Below, in pieces: positions 1 to 9,007 of a stretch of 64,000 bases of DNA. The stretch's first letter is position 1, and each line of letters starts with the position of its first letter. The DNA comes from Membranihabitans marinus (GTDB lineage Bacteria; Bacteroidota; Bacteroidia; Chitinophagales; Saprospiraceae). The notes beneath the pieces were generated by a model that made no database searches, had not been told where the DNA came from, and saw only the letters and a program-made list of their open reading frames with translations. The position numbers and the translations under genes are program-made. The stretch covers positions 248,001-312,000 of the forward strand of contig NZ_JAHVHU010000006.1 in assembly GCF_019802045.1 (NCBI RefSeq), given 5' to 3'.

Positions 1-87
1 CAACATATCCATAATCTCCCGGATATCCTTGACCGGCGTTTGATTTGGATCATAATGTGGAATTTGTTTTTCGTTATTGTTATCCAT
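1..87 (-). CDS. fabZ: 3-hydroxyacyl-ACP dehydratase FabZ, 5' part only
   Basis: Only the first 29 codons lie in the window; the gene runs off the left edge. The visible protein begins MDNNNEKQIPHYDPNQ and continues with TPVKDIREIMDML. This resembles the linker plus first helix that precede the LPHRYPFLLVD motif in the FabZ half of the LpxC-FabZ fusions of many Bacteroidota. FabZ dehydrates beta-hydroxyacyl-ACP in fatty acid synthesis. Here the ATG lies inside the last codons of lpxC in another frame (8-nt overlap, ATGGATAA), so the two products are separate but probably translationally coupled. The catalytic part is outside the window, so the call rests on the N-terminus and the gene order. 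Confidence 0.75.
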   Translation of the reverse strand, partial: MDNNNEKQIPHYDPNQTPVKDIREIMDML

Positions 88-994
88 AGAATGCATTAAT
101 TAGATATCTGGCTAAATTATAGTTTCCGGTATGCCCCGGCCGGGTAGCGGATACACGGCCTTGAATACGGAGATTCAGTAAAGATAAATCACCTAATAAA
201 TCCAATATCTTGTGCCGGGCCGGTTCATTTTCAAAAAACATAGGCCCATTAATCACATGGTTCCTTATTGAAACGTCCGAACCACCTGAAATGTATTTAT
301 TTAAATCTGATTTCACATCTTCTTCGGTCAGATCATCGTCCAGTACCACCAGCGCATTTTTTAGGGACCCGCCCTGAATCATCCCTCCTTTCAGCAGTCC
401 GGCTACTTCACTATACAGGCTAAAAGTCCGTGCTGGTGCAATCTTTTCGGCATAATCATCACCGTATTGCCAATCCGCCTTCATCCCGCCCAACAGCGCA
501 TTGTCATATTCTAAAACGGCTTCCAGTTCATACGCTTCACTGGGCGTCAGGTGGTATTCTGCACCGCTGGTATGACAAGTGAATTCCAACGGTTCATCAA
601 TGACCAGCACACTCCAGTCATCTCCTTCGTACTCCTCGATTCCAGCTTCATCAATTTTTTTTTGAATTTCTGCTCCACTTCCATCAAGTATCGGAACCTC
701 GGGCCCGTCAATCTTCAGCTCAGCATCGGTGATTCCATTCGCATGAAGAGTAGCCAGTAAATGCTCCACCGTGGAGACTGTGTGTTCGCCATTACCCAAC
801 ACCGTGCACCGCCGTGTAGAAACCACATTGGCGACATGGCATGGAATGTATCCTTGCTCACCACTGGCCGCATTCTGATAAGAAAAATAAATTCCTTTTT
901 CAGAAAAAGAAGGAAGAACCTCCACTTCGGCATAAACACCCGTATGGATACCAGTTCCTTTAACAGAAAAGTGCGCTCGAAGTGTTTTTCGCAT
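80..994 (-). CDS. lpxC: UDP-3-O-acyl-N-acetylglucosamine deacetylase LpxC
   Basis: Zinc-dependent cytoplasmic deacetylase that commits UDP-GlcNAc derivatives to lipid A synthesis. The 304-residue protein has the usual two-domain LpxC length and landmarks: an N-terminal SVKGTGIHTG, the zinc-ligand stretch TVEHLLATLHANGI, LDGSGAEI, and the second zinc site ARHKILDLLGDLSLL near the C-terminus. It ends INAFYG followed by TAA, which overlaps the fabZ ATG. In many Bacteroidota the two proteins are one polypeptide; here they are not. lpxD lies just upstream on the same strand (81-nt gap), giving a lipid A gene group. A TATCTTTG element 23-30 nt upstream of the ATG could supply a promoter. Confidence 0.96.
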   Translation of the reverse strand: MRKTLRAHFSVKGTGIHTGVYAEVEVLPSFSEKGIYFSYQNAASGEQGYIPCHVANVVSTRRCTVLGNGEHTVSTVEHLLATLHANGITDAELKIDGPEVPILDGSGAEIQKKIDEAGIEEYEGDDWSVLVIDEPLEFTCHTSGAEYHLTPSEAYELEAVLEYDNALLGGMKADWQYGDDYAEKIAPARTFSLYSEVAGLLKGGMIQGGSLKNALVVLDDDLTEEDVKSDLNKYISGGSDVSIRNHVINGPMFFENEPARHKILDLLGDLSLLNLRIQGRVSATRPGHTGNYNLARYLINAFYG

Positions 995-1016
995 AGGTAT
1001 GGATTAGATAATTTGG

Positions 1017-1024
1017 CAAAGATA
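1017..1024 (-). promoter_or_regulatory. Bacteroidota-type -7 element upstream of lpxC
   Basis: On the minus strand this reads TATCTTTG, a perfect match to the TAnnTTTG -7 consensus of Bacteroidota promoters. The predicted start would give a leader of about 15 nt. There is no good TTG at the -33 position, so the call is tentative. Confidence 0.45.
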
Positions 1025-1075
1025 ACAGATTCCACTTGAAAACATATAAAACTGGACGGCTATCTAAGAACTATC

Positions 1076-2110
1076 TCAGCGCTTCTTGTTCTCCGCGACT
1101 GTCTTTTTTAATTGGTGCAAATCCTTATCCATTGCAGGCAATTGCCTGAATATGGCGTACGAACGCATAAAATTTTTGAGCGGCATGGCCGGTGTCCCAA
1201 AATAATTGCCACCATCCTTAATATCTGAAATAATCCCCGTTCCTCCTCCTATTTTCAAATTGGATCCGATGCTAATGTGTCCAGCTGTACCGACCTGTCC
1301 CCCGATTTGGTTGTTTTCTCCGATATGCGTACTCCCGGAAATACCGGTCTGCGCAGCAATCACGGTATTGCTACCGATCACGACATTGTGCCCAATTTGT
1401 ATGAGATTATCCAGTTTGACGCCCTGGTGGAGAATCGTCTTACCCATCGAAGCACGGTCGATTACTGTATTGGCGCCGATCTCCACATAATCGCCAATCT
1501 CCACGTGACCTATTTGAGGAATTTTGGTGTACTGACCTTTGTCATCTTGTGCAAATCCAAATCCATCGCTGCCAATAACTGCATTCGCATGCAGTACGAC
1601 ATGGTCACCGATCTGGCAACCATGGTATATCTTCACGCCTGGATGGATCCGCACATGGTCCCCGATGTGAACACCAGCGCCGATGTAAACCTGACTCCCA
1701 ATCTGAGCATGATCACCTATTGACACATCCGCTTCAATGACCGTAAATGCACCGACAAAAGCATCTTTCCCCAGCGTTGCTCCCGCATGAATACTTGCCT
1801 GGTTGGATATTTCAGCCGGTTTGGGTTTGTTTTGATCAAAAAATGAAAAAAGTTCAGAAAGCGCCAGATAAACATTTTCCACCCGAAGCAAGGTTGCCGG
1901 AACGGGTTTTGAAAGTTGGTAATTCGCATCGATTAATACCGCTGCCGCTTGTGTGGAATAAAGATATTTTTCGTACTTTGGATTGGAAAAAAAAGTAATG
2001 GCTCCGCGACCCGCCGTCTCTATTTTATCCGGATGTGTAATCATTTCATCAGGATTTCCTTCCACTTCTGCTTTTATTAGATCAGCAATTTGATGTACCT
2101 TTACTTTCAT
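1076..2110 (-). CDS. lpxD: UDP-3-O-(3-hydroxyacyl)glucosamine N-acyltransferase LpxD
   Basis: Third enzyme of lipid A synthesis; it transfers a hydroxyacyl chain from ACP to the free amine made by LpxC. The protein (344 aa from the chosen start) opens with the LpxD uridine-binding domain and continues into a long left-handed beta-helix of hexapeptide repeats (for example [16 protein letters not shown] and [18 protein letters not shown]). It ends in a helical tail ([15 protein letters not shown]). The frame is open for 29 more codons to 2197, but that extension is not LpxD-like and would overlap hemC. The start at 2110 gives [12 protein letters not shown], the family's usual beginning. A TATGTTTG element just upstream is compatible with a very short leader. 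It is divergent from hemC, with 26 nt between the starts. Confidence 0.95.
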   Translation of the reverse strand: MKVKVHQIADLIKAEVEGNPDEMITHPDKIETAGRGAITFFSNPKYEKYLYSTQAAAVLIDANYQLSKPVPATLLRVENVYLALSELFSFFDQNKPKPAEISNQASIHAGATLGKDAFVGAFTVIEADVSIGDHAQIGSQVYIGAGVHIGDHVRIHPGVKIYHGCQIGDHVVLHANAVIGSDGFGFAQDDKGQYTKIPQIGHVEIGDYVEIGANTVIDRASMGKTILHQGVKLDNLIQIGHNVVIGSNTVIAAQTGISGSTHIGENNQIGGQVGTAGHISIGSNLKIGGGTGIISDIKDGGNYFGTPAMPLKNFMRSYAIFRQLPAMDKDLHQLKKTVAENKKR

Positions 2111-2118
2111 CTTTTTCT

Positions 2119-2126
2119 CAAACATA
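2119..2126 (-). promoter_or_regulatory. possible -7 element upstream of lpxD
   Basis: The minus strand reads TATGTTTG, matching TAnnTTTG. It ends 8 nt before the preferred lpxD ATG, so transcription would start almost at the start codon (near-leaderless). No TTG is visible at the expected -33 distance. Weak evidence on its own. Confidence 0.3.
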
Positions 2127-2136
2127 AGAAATTGCC

Positions 2137-3036
2137 ATGATAAAAATTGGTACCCGAGGCAGTAAATTAGCACTTTGGCAGGCAAATTATTTTGCATCGC
2201 TTCTCCAGGACAACGATATGGAAAGTGAAATAAAGATAATTAAAACCAAAGGGGATGTGGCGAAGAATCTGAGCTTTGACAAAATAGAAGGCAAAGGCTT
2301 TTTCACCAAGGAAATCGAAGATGCGCTGTTGAATAAGACGATTGACGTAGCTGTGCACTCACTGAAGGATTTGCCGACACAGAGTCCGGAAGGTCTGGTG
2401 ACCGCTGGTCTTTCTGACCGGGCCAATCCATCGGATATACTTTTGATCAACCCGGAAAGTTTTGAAAACGATCAACCATTTAAATTGCGAAAAAATGCCG
2501 TGGTCGGAACGTCGTCTCAACGCCGAAAAGGACTGATCAAATACTATCGACCGGACGTAGGCATTAAGGATATTCGGGGCAATGTCCCGACCCGGATCAA
2601 AAAACTAAGAGAAAAAGAATTCGATGCAATTATTATTGCCCGGGCGGGCGTAGACCGCATCGACGCAGATCTTACGAAACTGGAAACACTGACACTCAAC
2701 CCCCGGGAATTTGTTCCGGCACCCGGTCAGGGCATCGTCGCCTTTCAGACCCGGGAAGAAAACATAGAACTTCGCAAGACTCTGGGCAAATTAACAGACA
2801 AGAAGTTGATTGAAACCACCAACGTGGAACGTAGAATCCTCCAGCAAATGGGCGGCGGATGTCATATGCCCCTGGGTGCCTATTGTGTCAAAGACAACAA
2901 TGGCTATTTACACGTCTGGGCTTGTTTTGCTGAAGACTGGAAACATCCGTTGCGTTTTGTTCAGTATTCTGCCAGTACCGATCACGAATTAGCAGAAACT
3001 ATTGTAAAAAAACTCAAGAATGATACTACTATTTGA
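2137..3036 (+). CDS. hemC: hydroxymethylbilane synthase (porphobilinogen deaminase)
   Basis: Polymerises four porphobilinogens into hydroxymethylbilane on a covalently held dipyrromethane cofactor. The 299-residue protein starts [14 protein letters not shown], the HemC signature. It has the KDLPT stretch (HSLKDLPTQ), the SSQRR substrate-binding segment ([16 protein letters not shown]), [13 protein letters not shown], and the cofactor-attachment loop [12 protein letters not shown] with Cys242. Its 3' end overlaps the next gene by 17 nt, and that gene overlaps hemD, so the three are surely co-transcribed. It diverges from lpxD. Confidence 0.97.
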   Translation: MIKIGTRGSKLALWQANYFASLLQDNDMESEIKIIKTKGDVAKNLSFDKIEGKGFFTKEIEDALLNKTIDVAVHSLKDLPTQSPEGLVTAGLSDRANPSDILLINPESFENDQPFKLRKNAVVGTSSQRRKGLIKYYRPDVGIKDIRGNVPTRIKKLREKEFDAIIIARAGVDRIDADLTKLETLTLNPREFVPAPGQGIVAFQTREENIELRKTLGKLTDKKLIETTNVERRILQQMGGGCHMPLGAYCVKDNNGYLHVWACFAEDWKHPLRFVQYSASTDHELAETIVKKLKNDTTI

Positions 3037-3604
3037 CACCTCAGCGGCGGGGAAACCCAAAAGCTATAAAAAACCATACACCGATACCTTTAACTGGCCA
3101 CGAATGATTCATATATCCTGGTTGGCTTATGATGATGAAGGGAATCTGGTGGAAGATGAGAACCATTTAATCAAAAACCATGCGCTTGAAATTCCGGAAA
3201 AGTCACTTCGTCTGCACAAACTGGATTTAAATCAAATAGAAGAAGAAGGCAAGGACATCGAAGAAGTTCTTAATAAATTTAAAACAGTGGTTGACAAAGC
3301 CGAATACATTTTTTCCTTCAATCTCAATTACAATGAGAATGTGGTCGGGGCGGAATACGTGCGGCATGGGATCAATCACCGACTTCATCATTCAGAAAAA
3401 TATTGCCTCATGCAGGAGTCCACTTATTTTTGCAAGCTGGAAGGAAGAGATGGCCGATACAAGTGGCCGACATTGACTGAATTACACGTCGCCTGCTTTG
3501 ATGCCGGATACGCCGGTCCGAACAATGCCCGGAACGACGTTCTGGCTACCACGAAATGCTTTAATCACCTCTGGCAACGGGGAGAACTAGATGATATATT
3601 TTGA
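3020..3604 (+). CDS. DnaQ/DEDDh-fold exonuclease homologue with degraded active site
   Basis: A 194-residue protein of the epsilon-like 3'-5' exonuclease fold. Alignment by eye to Bacteroidota DnaQ-type proteins is clear: FDTSAAG replaces the ExoI motif FDTETTG, FNLNYNENVVGAEYVR replaces HNxxFDxxxxGAEFxR, and NNARNDVLATTKCF replaces the ExoIII motif HxAxxDVxATxxCF. Only the Asp of ExoI (D6) and the Asp of ExoIII (D173) remain. The ExoI Glu is Ser8, the ExoII Asp is Asn105 and the ExoIII His is Asn168. Two-metal catalysis is therefore unlikely, and a binding or structural role is inferred. It overlaps hemC (17 nt) and hemD (TTGA overlap), so it is expressed with haem genes. The fold assignment is firm; the function is unknown. 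Confidence 0.8.
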   Translation: MILLFDTSAAGKPKSYKKPYTDTFNWPRMIHISWLAYDDEGNLVEDENHLIKNHALEIPEKSLRLHKLDLNQIEEEGKDIEEVLNKFKTVVDKAEYIFSFNLNYNENVVGAEYVRHGINHRLHHSEKYCLMQESTYFCKLEGRDGRYKWPTLTELHVACFDAGYAGPNNARNDVLATTKCFNHLWQRGELDDIF

Positions 3605-4293
3605 AAACACATATTTTTATTTCGAGAGCCCTGGATCCTGACAGTCCGCTTCGCCAGGTAGAATCCGCCGCAGGGGTCACCCTCATTCATGAATCGTTGA
3701 TTAGCATTCACCCCAATCCGGTAGACCAATTACCGGTCGCTGACTGGTTCTTTTTTTACAGCAAAAATGGAGTGGAATGCTTTGCAAAGCAATGGGAGCA
3801 AAAATGGAAATCCAATCCTAAGATGAAAGACATCCGTTGGGCAGCCATGGGCGAAGGCACTGCAGAGTCACTCAAAGGGTGGGGCATTACCAGCGATTTT
3901 GTAGGCCGTGGTGAGGCCGAAGAGATCGCTACCCAATTTCTGGAACACAGTAAGCCCTCAGAATCGGTGGTTTTTTTCCGGGCATCCCATTCCCGCAACA
4001 GGCTTTATCAATTAATTTCAGAGCATCGAGACGCCAGTCACATCGTCATCTATGACAACCAATTGATCGAAAAGGAATTTCCTCCGGTAGACATTGGTAT
4101 TTTTACCAGTGGACGCAACGCCATTGCTTTTTTTGAAAACAATACCGAACCGGAACAGGCCTGCATCGCCATTGGACAACCGACAGCGGATACCCTGCTC
4201 ACCCTCAATGTTCCCGAAGACAAGATCTACATTGCCGAAACACCTTCAGAGGATGCCCTCTATGATGAACTGAAAAAGGTGCTCAAATTGTAA
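3601..4293 (+). CDS. hemD: uroporphyrinogen-III synthase
   Basis: Closes and inverts ring D of hydroxymethylbilane, the step after HemC. HemD sequences are poorly conserved, but this one shows the expected two Rossmann-like halves: KTHIFISRALDPDSPLRQ at the start, FFYSKNGVECF, AAMGEGTAESLKGWGI, VVFFRASHSRNRL, GIFTSGRNAIAFF and CIAIGQPTADTLLTL towards the end. Length 230 aa is typical (about 230-260). The likely start is TTG at 3601, overlapping the TGA of the preceding gene, which suggests translational coupling. It is the last gene of the hemC-exonuclease-like-hemD operon. Confidence 0.88.
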   Translation: MKTHIFISRALDPDSPLRQVESAAGVTLIHESLISIHPNPVDQLPVADWFFFYSKNGVECFAKQWEQKWKSNPKMKDIRWAAMGEGTAESLKGWGITSDFVGRGEAEEIATQFLEHSKPSESVVFFRASHSRNRLYQLISEHRDASHIVIYDNQLIEKEFPPVDIGIFTSGRNAIAFFENNTEPEQACIAIGQPTADTLLTLNVPEDKIYIAETPSEDALYDELKKVLKL

Positions 4294-4355
4294 AATAAAG
4301 ATATGCATCAGCGATAAGTTGCAAAGCAGAGCGACATAGCGTACCATTAATCAAC

Positions 4356-4390
4356 AGCGCAGCGTCCCAATACCCAAAGCGCCAGCGTCC
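4356..4390. repeat. short dispersed intergenic repeat, copy 1
   Basis: The 35-bp stretch beginning AGCGCAGCGTCCCAATA closely matches 57504-57537, which begins AGCGTAGTGTCCCAATA and continues through the same AAAG and CCAGCG words. It lies in the 232-bp hemD-recN gap, which also holds further AGCG-rich words (around 4330 and 4442-4465). No gene or terminator is evident there. Confidence 0.6.
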
Positions 4391-4525
4391 TACTGTTTGC
4401 CTTCCGTAGCAAACCTGGGAGGCGCAGAATCCCAAAAACAAAGCGCTCCAAAAGCGTAGCGCCCCATTATAATATATCCAAACTTTTATGGATCTTTGCT
4501 GCTCATTGTGTATTATGATATCTGA

Positions 4526-6193
4526 ATGCTGAAATCACTCCATATAAAAAATTTCGTGCTCATCGATGAGTTGACCATCCAATTCTCGGATCATCTGACG
4601 ACGATCACGGGTGAAACTGGTGCTGGAAAATCCATATTACTGGGGGCATTGAACCTTATTCTCGGTCAGCGGGCAGATACATCGCTGGTCGCAAATCAGG
4701 ATCAAACCTGTGTTATCGAAGGCACCTTTGATCTCCAGGCTTATGACCTGGAACCGGTCTTCGAAACCGAGGAGCTGGATTATGAACCGATCACCGTCTT
4801 ACGACGAGAAATCCGATCGAACGGCAAGTCCAGAGCATTTGTTAATGACAACCTGGTTAATCTTACGACACTAAAAAGTCTGGCCGATCATCTGATCGAT
4901 ATCCATGAACAATTTGACAGCCATTTTTTGAGAGACCGACGGTTTCAGTTTCAGGTCATCGACAGTCTTGCCGGTCAATTAAAAGAAACGATTCAGTATC
5001 AACAGCTTTTTACGCAATTAAAAAAGCGTAAAACGGATTTAAGAACACAGCGGGAACAGTTCGCAACGCTTCGGCAAAAAAAAGACTTTTTGGAATTTCA
5101 ACTCCATGAAATACAAAAGTTGCAATATCAACCCGGTGAATTCCAGGAATTGGAAGAGGAACTCAACGTGGTCAAGAATGCCGCTGACATCTCAGATATT
5201 ATTCAGTTGGCCGATCATCTATTTGAGGGCGCTGAGAACAATCTTCTCGACCAATTTCGTGGATTGATTCATCGCGTGACTGCTATTCAAGGCAACATGG
5301 AAGCCCTTAAACGGCTCAACTCCCGCCTGGAATCCAATTACATCGAACTGGAAGATCTTTACAAGGAAATCACACAGCTGGATGATCTTGTAGAGGTCGA
5401 CCCGGGGCGATCGGACTGGATCGAAAACCGAATGGCCGAGATTTTTAAAGTCGTTAAAAAGCACCACCTCGATGATGCAGAGTCCCTCACCAGACTCACA
5501 AAAAATCTGGAAGACGAATTGGCCCAGATCGAGCAAACCGACACCGCTACACAGGCGTTGGAAGATGAGATCGGACGCCTGGAAAAAGAGCTTCATCAGA
5601 AAGCGGACAGCCTGTCGCAAGCACGTAAAGAACAAGTTGCTCCCATCCGGGATGCGGTTTTGGAACATCTGACCTTGCTCAATCTGGGCAAAGCTGATTT
5701 CAAGATTGAAATACACCCGGCGGATGAATTGAATGATCACGGTCGGGACGAATTGAAGTTTTTGTTCTCTGCGAATCCCGGGGTCGCACTCTCACCCGTC
5801 GAAAAAGTAGCTTCGGGGGGTGAAATTTCCAGACTGGCCTTGTCCATCAAAGCTCTGATCGCTCGTTCTATCCCGCTGCCAACCATCGTATTTGATGAAA
5901 TCGATGCTGCTGTATCCGGTTCTGCAGCAGACAAAATGGGAACCTTGCTCTACAATCTTGGTCGACATCATCAGGTGATCTGCATCACACACTCTCCACA
6001 AGTAGCTTCCCGGGCCGACAAGCATCTGTTCGTGTACAAAGAAGTAACGGGACAGAAAACAGAATCTCAAATCCGGGAGCTGGAAAAAGAGGAACGCATT
6101 ACAGAACTGGCCATAATGATGAGCAGTGATCCGCCCAGTTCATCCGCCCTGGAAAACGCAAAGTATCTTTTGGAAAAAACACTAAGTCATTAA
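4526..6193 (+). CDS. recN: DNA repair protein RecN
   Basis: SMC-like ATPase of recombinational double-strand-break repair. At 555 aa it has full family length. The N-terminal half carries the Walker A motif GETGAGKS (residues 29-36), followed by a long coiled-coil region (about 150-350) rich in Glu, Lys and Leu. The C-terminal half carries the ABC signature region (VEKVASGGEISRLALSIKAL) and the Walker B segment PTIVFDEIDAAVSG. The ATG at 4526 gives MLKSLHIKNFVLIDEL, the canonical RecN opening. fabI follows after 38 nt on the same strand. Confidence 0.97.
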   Translation: MLKSLHIKNFVLIDELTIQFSDHLTTITGETGAGKSILLGALNLILGQRADTSLVANQDQTCVIEGTFDLQAYDLEPVFETEELDYEPITVLRREIRSNGKSRAFVNDNLVNLTTLKSLADHLIDIHEQFDSHFLRDRRFQFQVIDSLAGQLKETIQYQQLFTQLKKRKTDLRTQREQFATLRQKKDFLEFQLHEIQKLQYQPGEFQELEEELNVVKNAADISDIIQLADHLFEGAENNLLDQFRGLIHRVTAIQGNMEALKRLNSRLESNYIELEDLYKEITQLDDLVEVDPGRSDWIENRMAEIFKVVKKHHLDDAESLTRLTKNLEDELAQIEQTDTATQALEDEIGRLEKELHQKADSLSQARKEQVAPIRDAVLEHLTLLNLGKADFKIEIHPADELNDHGRDELKFLFSANPGVALSPVEKVASGGEISRLALSIKALIARSIPLPTIVFDEIDAAVSGSAADKMGTLLYNLGRHHQVICITHSPQVASRADKHLFVYKEVTGQKTESQIRELEKEERITELAIMMSSDPPSSSALENAKYLLEKTLSH

Positions 6194-6231
6194 TTATTTA
6201 TACATTCGTTACGATCAAAATAATATTATAA

Positions 6232-7035
6232 ATGGGACACAATTTACTTGAAGGTAAGAAAGGAATCATTTTTGGCGCACTGGATGACCAGTCCATGGCC
6301 TGGAAAGTTGCTGAAAAAGCAGTGGAAGAAGGTGCCAAAATCACCTTAACGAATGCACCGGTAGCACTCCGGATGGGGCAAATACAAGAACTCGCCGATT
6401 CATTGAATGCCGAAGTCATACCCGCGGATGCCACCAGCGAAGAAGATCTCGAAAACCTGCTCTCCAAATCGATGGAAATCCTGGGTGGTCCCGTTGACTT
6501 TATTCTACATTCCATCGGGATGTCGGTAAATGTCCGTAAAAACAAACCCTACACCGAGCTCAATTACTCGTGGATGGAAAAAACCTTTGATGTATCCGCT
6601 ATCTCCTTTCATAAAGTCATGCAAACCGCCATGAAACTCAATGCTGTGAATGAGTGGGGGAGCATCCTGGCGCTGAGCTACATCGCTGCCCAACGGACCT
6701 TCCCGGATTATAGTGAAATGGCCGAGTCAAAAGCTCTTTTGGAATCTTTTGCACGAAGCTTCGGCTACCATTGGGCTGTGAAGAACAAAGTCAGAGTCAA
6801 CACCATTTCCCAATCTCCGACCATGACAACAGCCGGACAAGGCGTGAAAGGGTTTCACGAATTTTTTGATTATGCAGATAAGATGTCCCCGCTGGGAAAT
6901 GCTACTGCAGATGATTGCGCAGACTATTGCATCACTTTGTTTTCGGACTATACCCGGATGGTGACCATGCAAAACCTGTATCACGATGGTGGTTTTTCAT
7001 CCATGGGAATGAACCCGGCGATATTGGACAAATAA
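6232..7035 (+). CDS. fabI: enoyl-[acyl-carrier-protein] reductase (NADH), FabI
   Basis: Reduces trans-2-enoyl-ACP in the last step of each fatty acid elongation cycle. The 267-residue short-chain-dehydrogenase-like protein starts with LLEGKKGIIFGALDDQSMAW, the FabI cofactor-binding opening. It has FILHSIGMS, the catalytic Tyr-x6-Lys (YSEMAESK after the AAQRTFPD stretch), VRVNTISQSPTMTTA, and a C-terminal YHDGGFSSMGM. The length matches the family. It may be transcribed with recN (38-nt gap). Confidence 0.95.
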   Translation: MGHNLLEGKKGIIFGALDDQSMAWKVAEKAVEEGAKITLTNAPVALRMGQIQELADSLNAEVIPADATSEEDLENLLSKSMEILGGPVDFILHSIGMSVNVRKNKPYTELNYSWMEKTFDVSAISFHKVMQTAMKLNAVNEWGSILALSYIAAQRTFPDYSEMAESKALLESFARSFGYHWAVKNKVRVNTISQSPTMTTAGQGVKGFHEFFDYADKMSPLGNATADDCADYCITLFSDYTRMVTMQNLYHDGGFSSMGMNPAILDK

Positions 7036-7101
7036 TGGTGCCTACCGCCTGCAGGGGTCACCAGCCCTGCAGCGAAGGAGCACGGAACCCCAGGGAGAGG
7101 A

Positions 7102-8967
7102 ATGAAATTTATGATCGTGCCGAAACAATTTGTAAAATTAATCATCGTATGGTTCCTGACCACTCCCTGGGTCGTGGCTCAGACCGAGCTTCAATCTTCA
7201 GAACAATCTGAATCCACGGAAATCAACGATACGATTCAGTACACAGACTATCAGTTGCGTGCCAAGGACGACATCATTACAGACACCACCTTGCAGGGAA
7301 ATTTTCATACTACAGGTCCTATAGAAGATCAGTGGCCGCACCTGATGACTTTGGGGTATTCGGGTTCTCCGGTATACGGTCCGCAGTATTATATTCCCAA
7401 AGATGCCGGATGGGATCTGGGATACCGAGCGTTCGACCCCTACCGGAAAAAATTTGATGACCTCTTATTTATTCAGGATGGGCTACCCATCACCAAGGTA
7501 ACCTACATCCAGACGCCGCAGGTCAATCAAAGCATATTTGACGGCTACTTTGCACGAAAGATCAATGACGTCAGTTTTGCTCTTGACCACAATAGGTACA
7601 ACTACACCGGTGACTACCTGAATCAAAAGAGTTACAACACTATTTTTCATACCGGATTGACCTTTGACAAGGAAAAGTGGTATGGCTATATTCTTTTCGC
7701 TTCCGAAGTTTTTCAACAAAACAACAATGGCGGGATTACCACGGACTCGCTTTATTTCGGGCCGCAGCAAGATATTTACGACAACCGAGCCGGCTACCCT
7801 GTTCAGTTCCAAAACGGATTATCCCGTGATGACAGCAAGACCGGTCGCGCGGGTTTTATGTTAAAAGCCCTGCGTTTTCGGAATTATGGGGTCAATATAG
7901 GTGCCCGGGTGGATGTGGGGCAACGGCAGATTAGCACCACCAGCGAAGCACCTCGCACAGAAGAAGCCTTTTTTCCAGCCTATAATATATCCGGTGTCGA
8001 TGGTCTGAACACTTATCTGAAAAAAACGAGTGTACTCCCCGGTGCCGTCCTGGAGTTTTCAGACAGCGCCCGATCTGTATTTACGCTTCGATCCCTTACG
8101 GGTATCCACCTTAATCAACTGAATTTTACAGACGACAGTGAAAATTGGCAGGAGTTTGTACAGCAAGGGGATTTGAATTTTCAGTCCGAATACATCGACC
8201 TCAGCAGCCATCTCGATTTAAGAATATTTGACAATAAACTGTACTTTGATCTATCCGGGGAGATCGGAACGAATTGGAGAGGTTTTGGAGTCTCGGGCCA
8301 CGCCGCACTAAAACGCACAGCAGCTCCATGGCTCTTTCGCTATCAAAATTTTTCTGGGGATAAAACCTGGGCAAATTCGCCACCTTCCATGTTCACTCAG
8401 CTCCTTGGCGGAACCATCCAATACGAATCGGAGAAACTGACAGCAGGTATTTCTTTATCCCAACTCTTTCAAAGCAACCTGAGTTATTTGAACGAACAGG
8501 GCCTGCCGGACACCATCAACCAGCAGACGTCAGTAACCATATCACCAGAGCTTCGGTTGCATCTGGGTATATTTCATCTGGAGAATGAACTGGCATTCCG
8601 TTCATCGGACGGTGTCCATCCCTATTACCCCACGCTATCCGGGCGTCATTCGATCTACATCGAAGATAAATGGTTCAAAAACCGCATGCACCTCAATCTG
8701 GGATTAACGGTCTATTGGAAAAATGCGCACCAGACCTACTACTACCTGCCCTATACGCAGTCGTTCGTGCCCGCAAATCAAATGTTAGCCGGAGAATACC
8801 GGGTCCACCCGTTTTTTGCTTTCCGGGTTCGGACTTTTAAGTTCTTCATCCGGATGGAAAACAGTAATTTATTCTGGCAGAAAAACACGATTCTGTACGA
8901 CACCTACCATTATCCGCTGATGGACCCGGCACTTCGGCTGGGAATCGAATGGATTTTCAGAAATTGA
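7102..8967 (+). CDS. putative outer-membrane porin (Porin_10-like beta-barrel)
   Basis: A 621-residue secreted protein with a probable signal peptide (FVKLIIVWFLTTPWVVAQ) and, after it, alternating aromatic/hydrophilic beta-strands ending in an aromatic terminal strand (LRLGIEWIFRN). The early segment LGYSGSPVYGPQYYIP and the FHTGLTFDKEKWYGYILFAS region are like the putative porins common in Bacteroidota (PF14121-type). It presumably forms an outer-membrane barrel; no substrate can be inferred. The first Met (7102) gives MKFMIVPKQFVKL; the second (7111) is also possible. A PF14121 profile search would decide the family. Confidence 0.7.
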   Translation: MKFMIVPKQFVKLIIVWFLTTPWVVAQTELQSSEQSESTEINDTIQYTDYQLRAKDDIITDTTLQGNFHTTGPIEDQWPHLMTLGYSGSPVYGPQYYIPKDAGWDLGYRAFDPYRKKFDDLLFIQDGLPITKVTYIQTPQVNQSIFDGYFARKINDVSFALDHNRYNYTGDYLNQKSYNTIFHTGLTFDKEKWYGYILFASEVFQQNNNGGITTDSLYFGPQQDIYDNRAGYPVQFQNGLSRDDSKTGRAGFMLKALRFRNYGVNIGARVDVGQRQISTTSEAPRTEEAFFPAYNISGVDGLNTYLKKTSVLPGAVLEFSDSARSVFTLRSLTGIHLNQLNFTDDSENWQEFVQQGDLNFQSEYIDLSSHLDLRIFDNKLYFDLSGEIGTNWRGFGVSGHAALKRTAAPWLFRYQNFSGDKTWANSPPSMFTQLLGGTIQYESEKLTAGISLSQLFQSNLSYLNEQGLPDTINQQTSVTISPELRLHLGIFHLENELAFRSSDGVHPYYPTLSGRHSIYIEDKWFKNRMHLNLGLTVYWKNAHQTYYYLPYTQSFVPANQMLAGEYRVHPFFAFRVRTFKFFIRMENSNLFWQKNTILYDTYHYPLMDPALRLGIEWIFRN

Positions 8968-9007
8968 GGTATTTTTGGCGAAAGATTGCTCTGGTCGGTG
9001 TGGTTAA

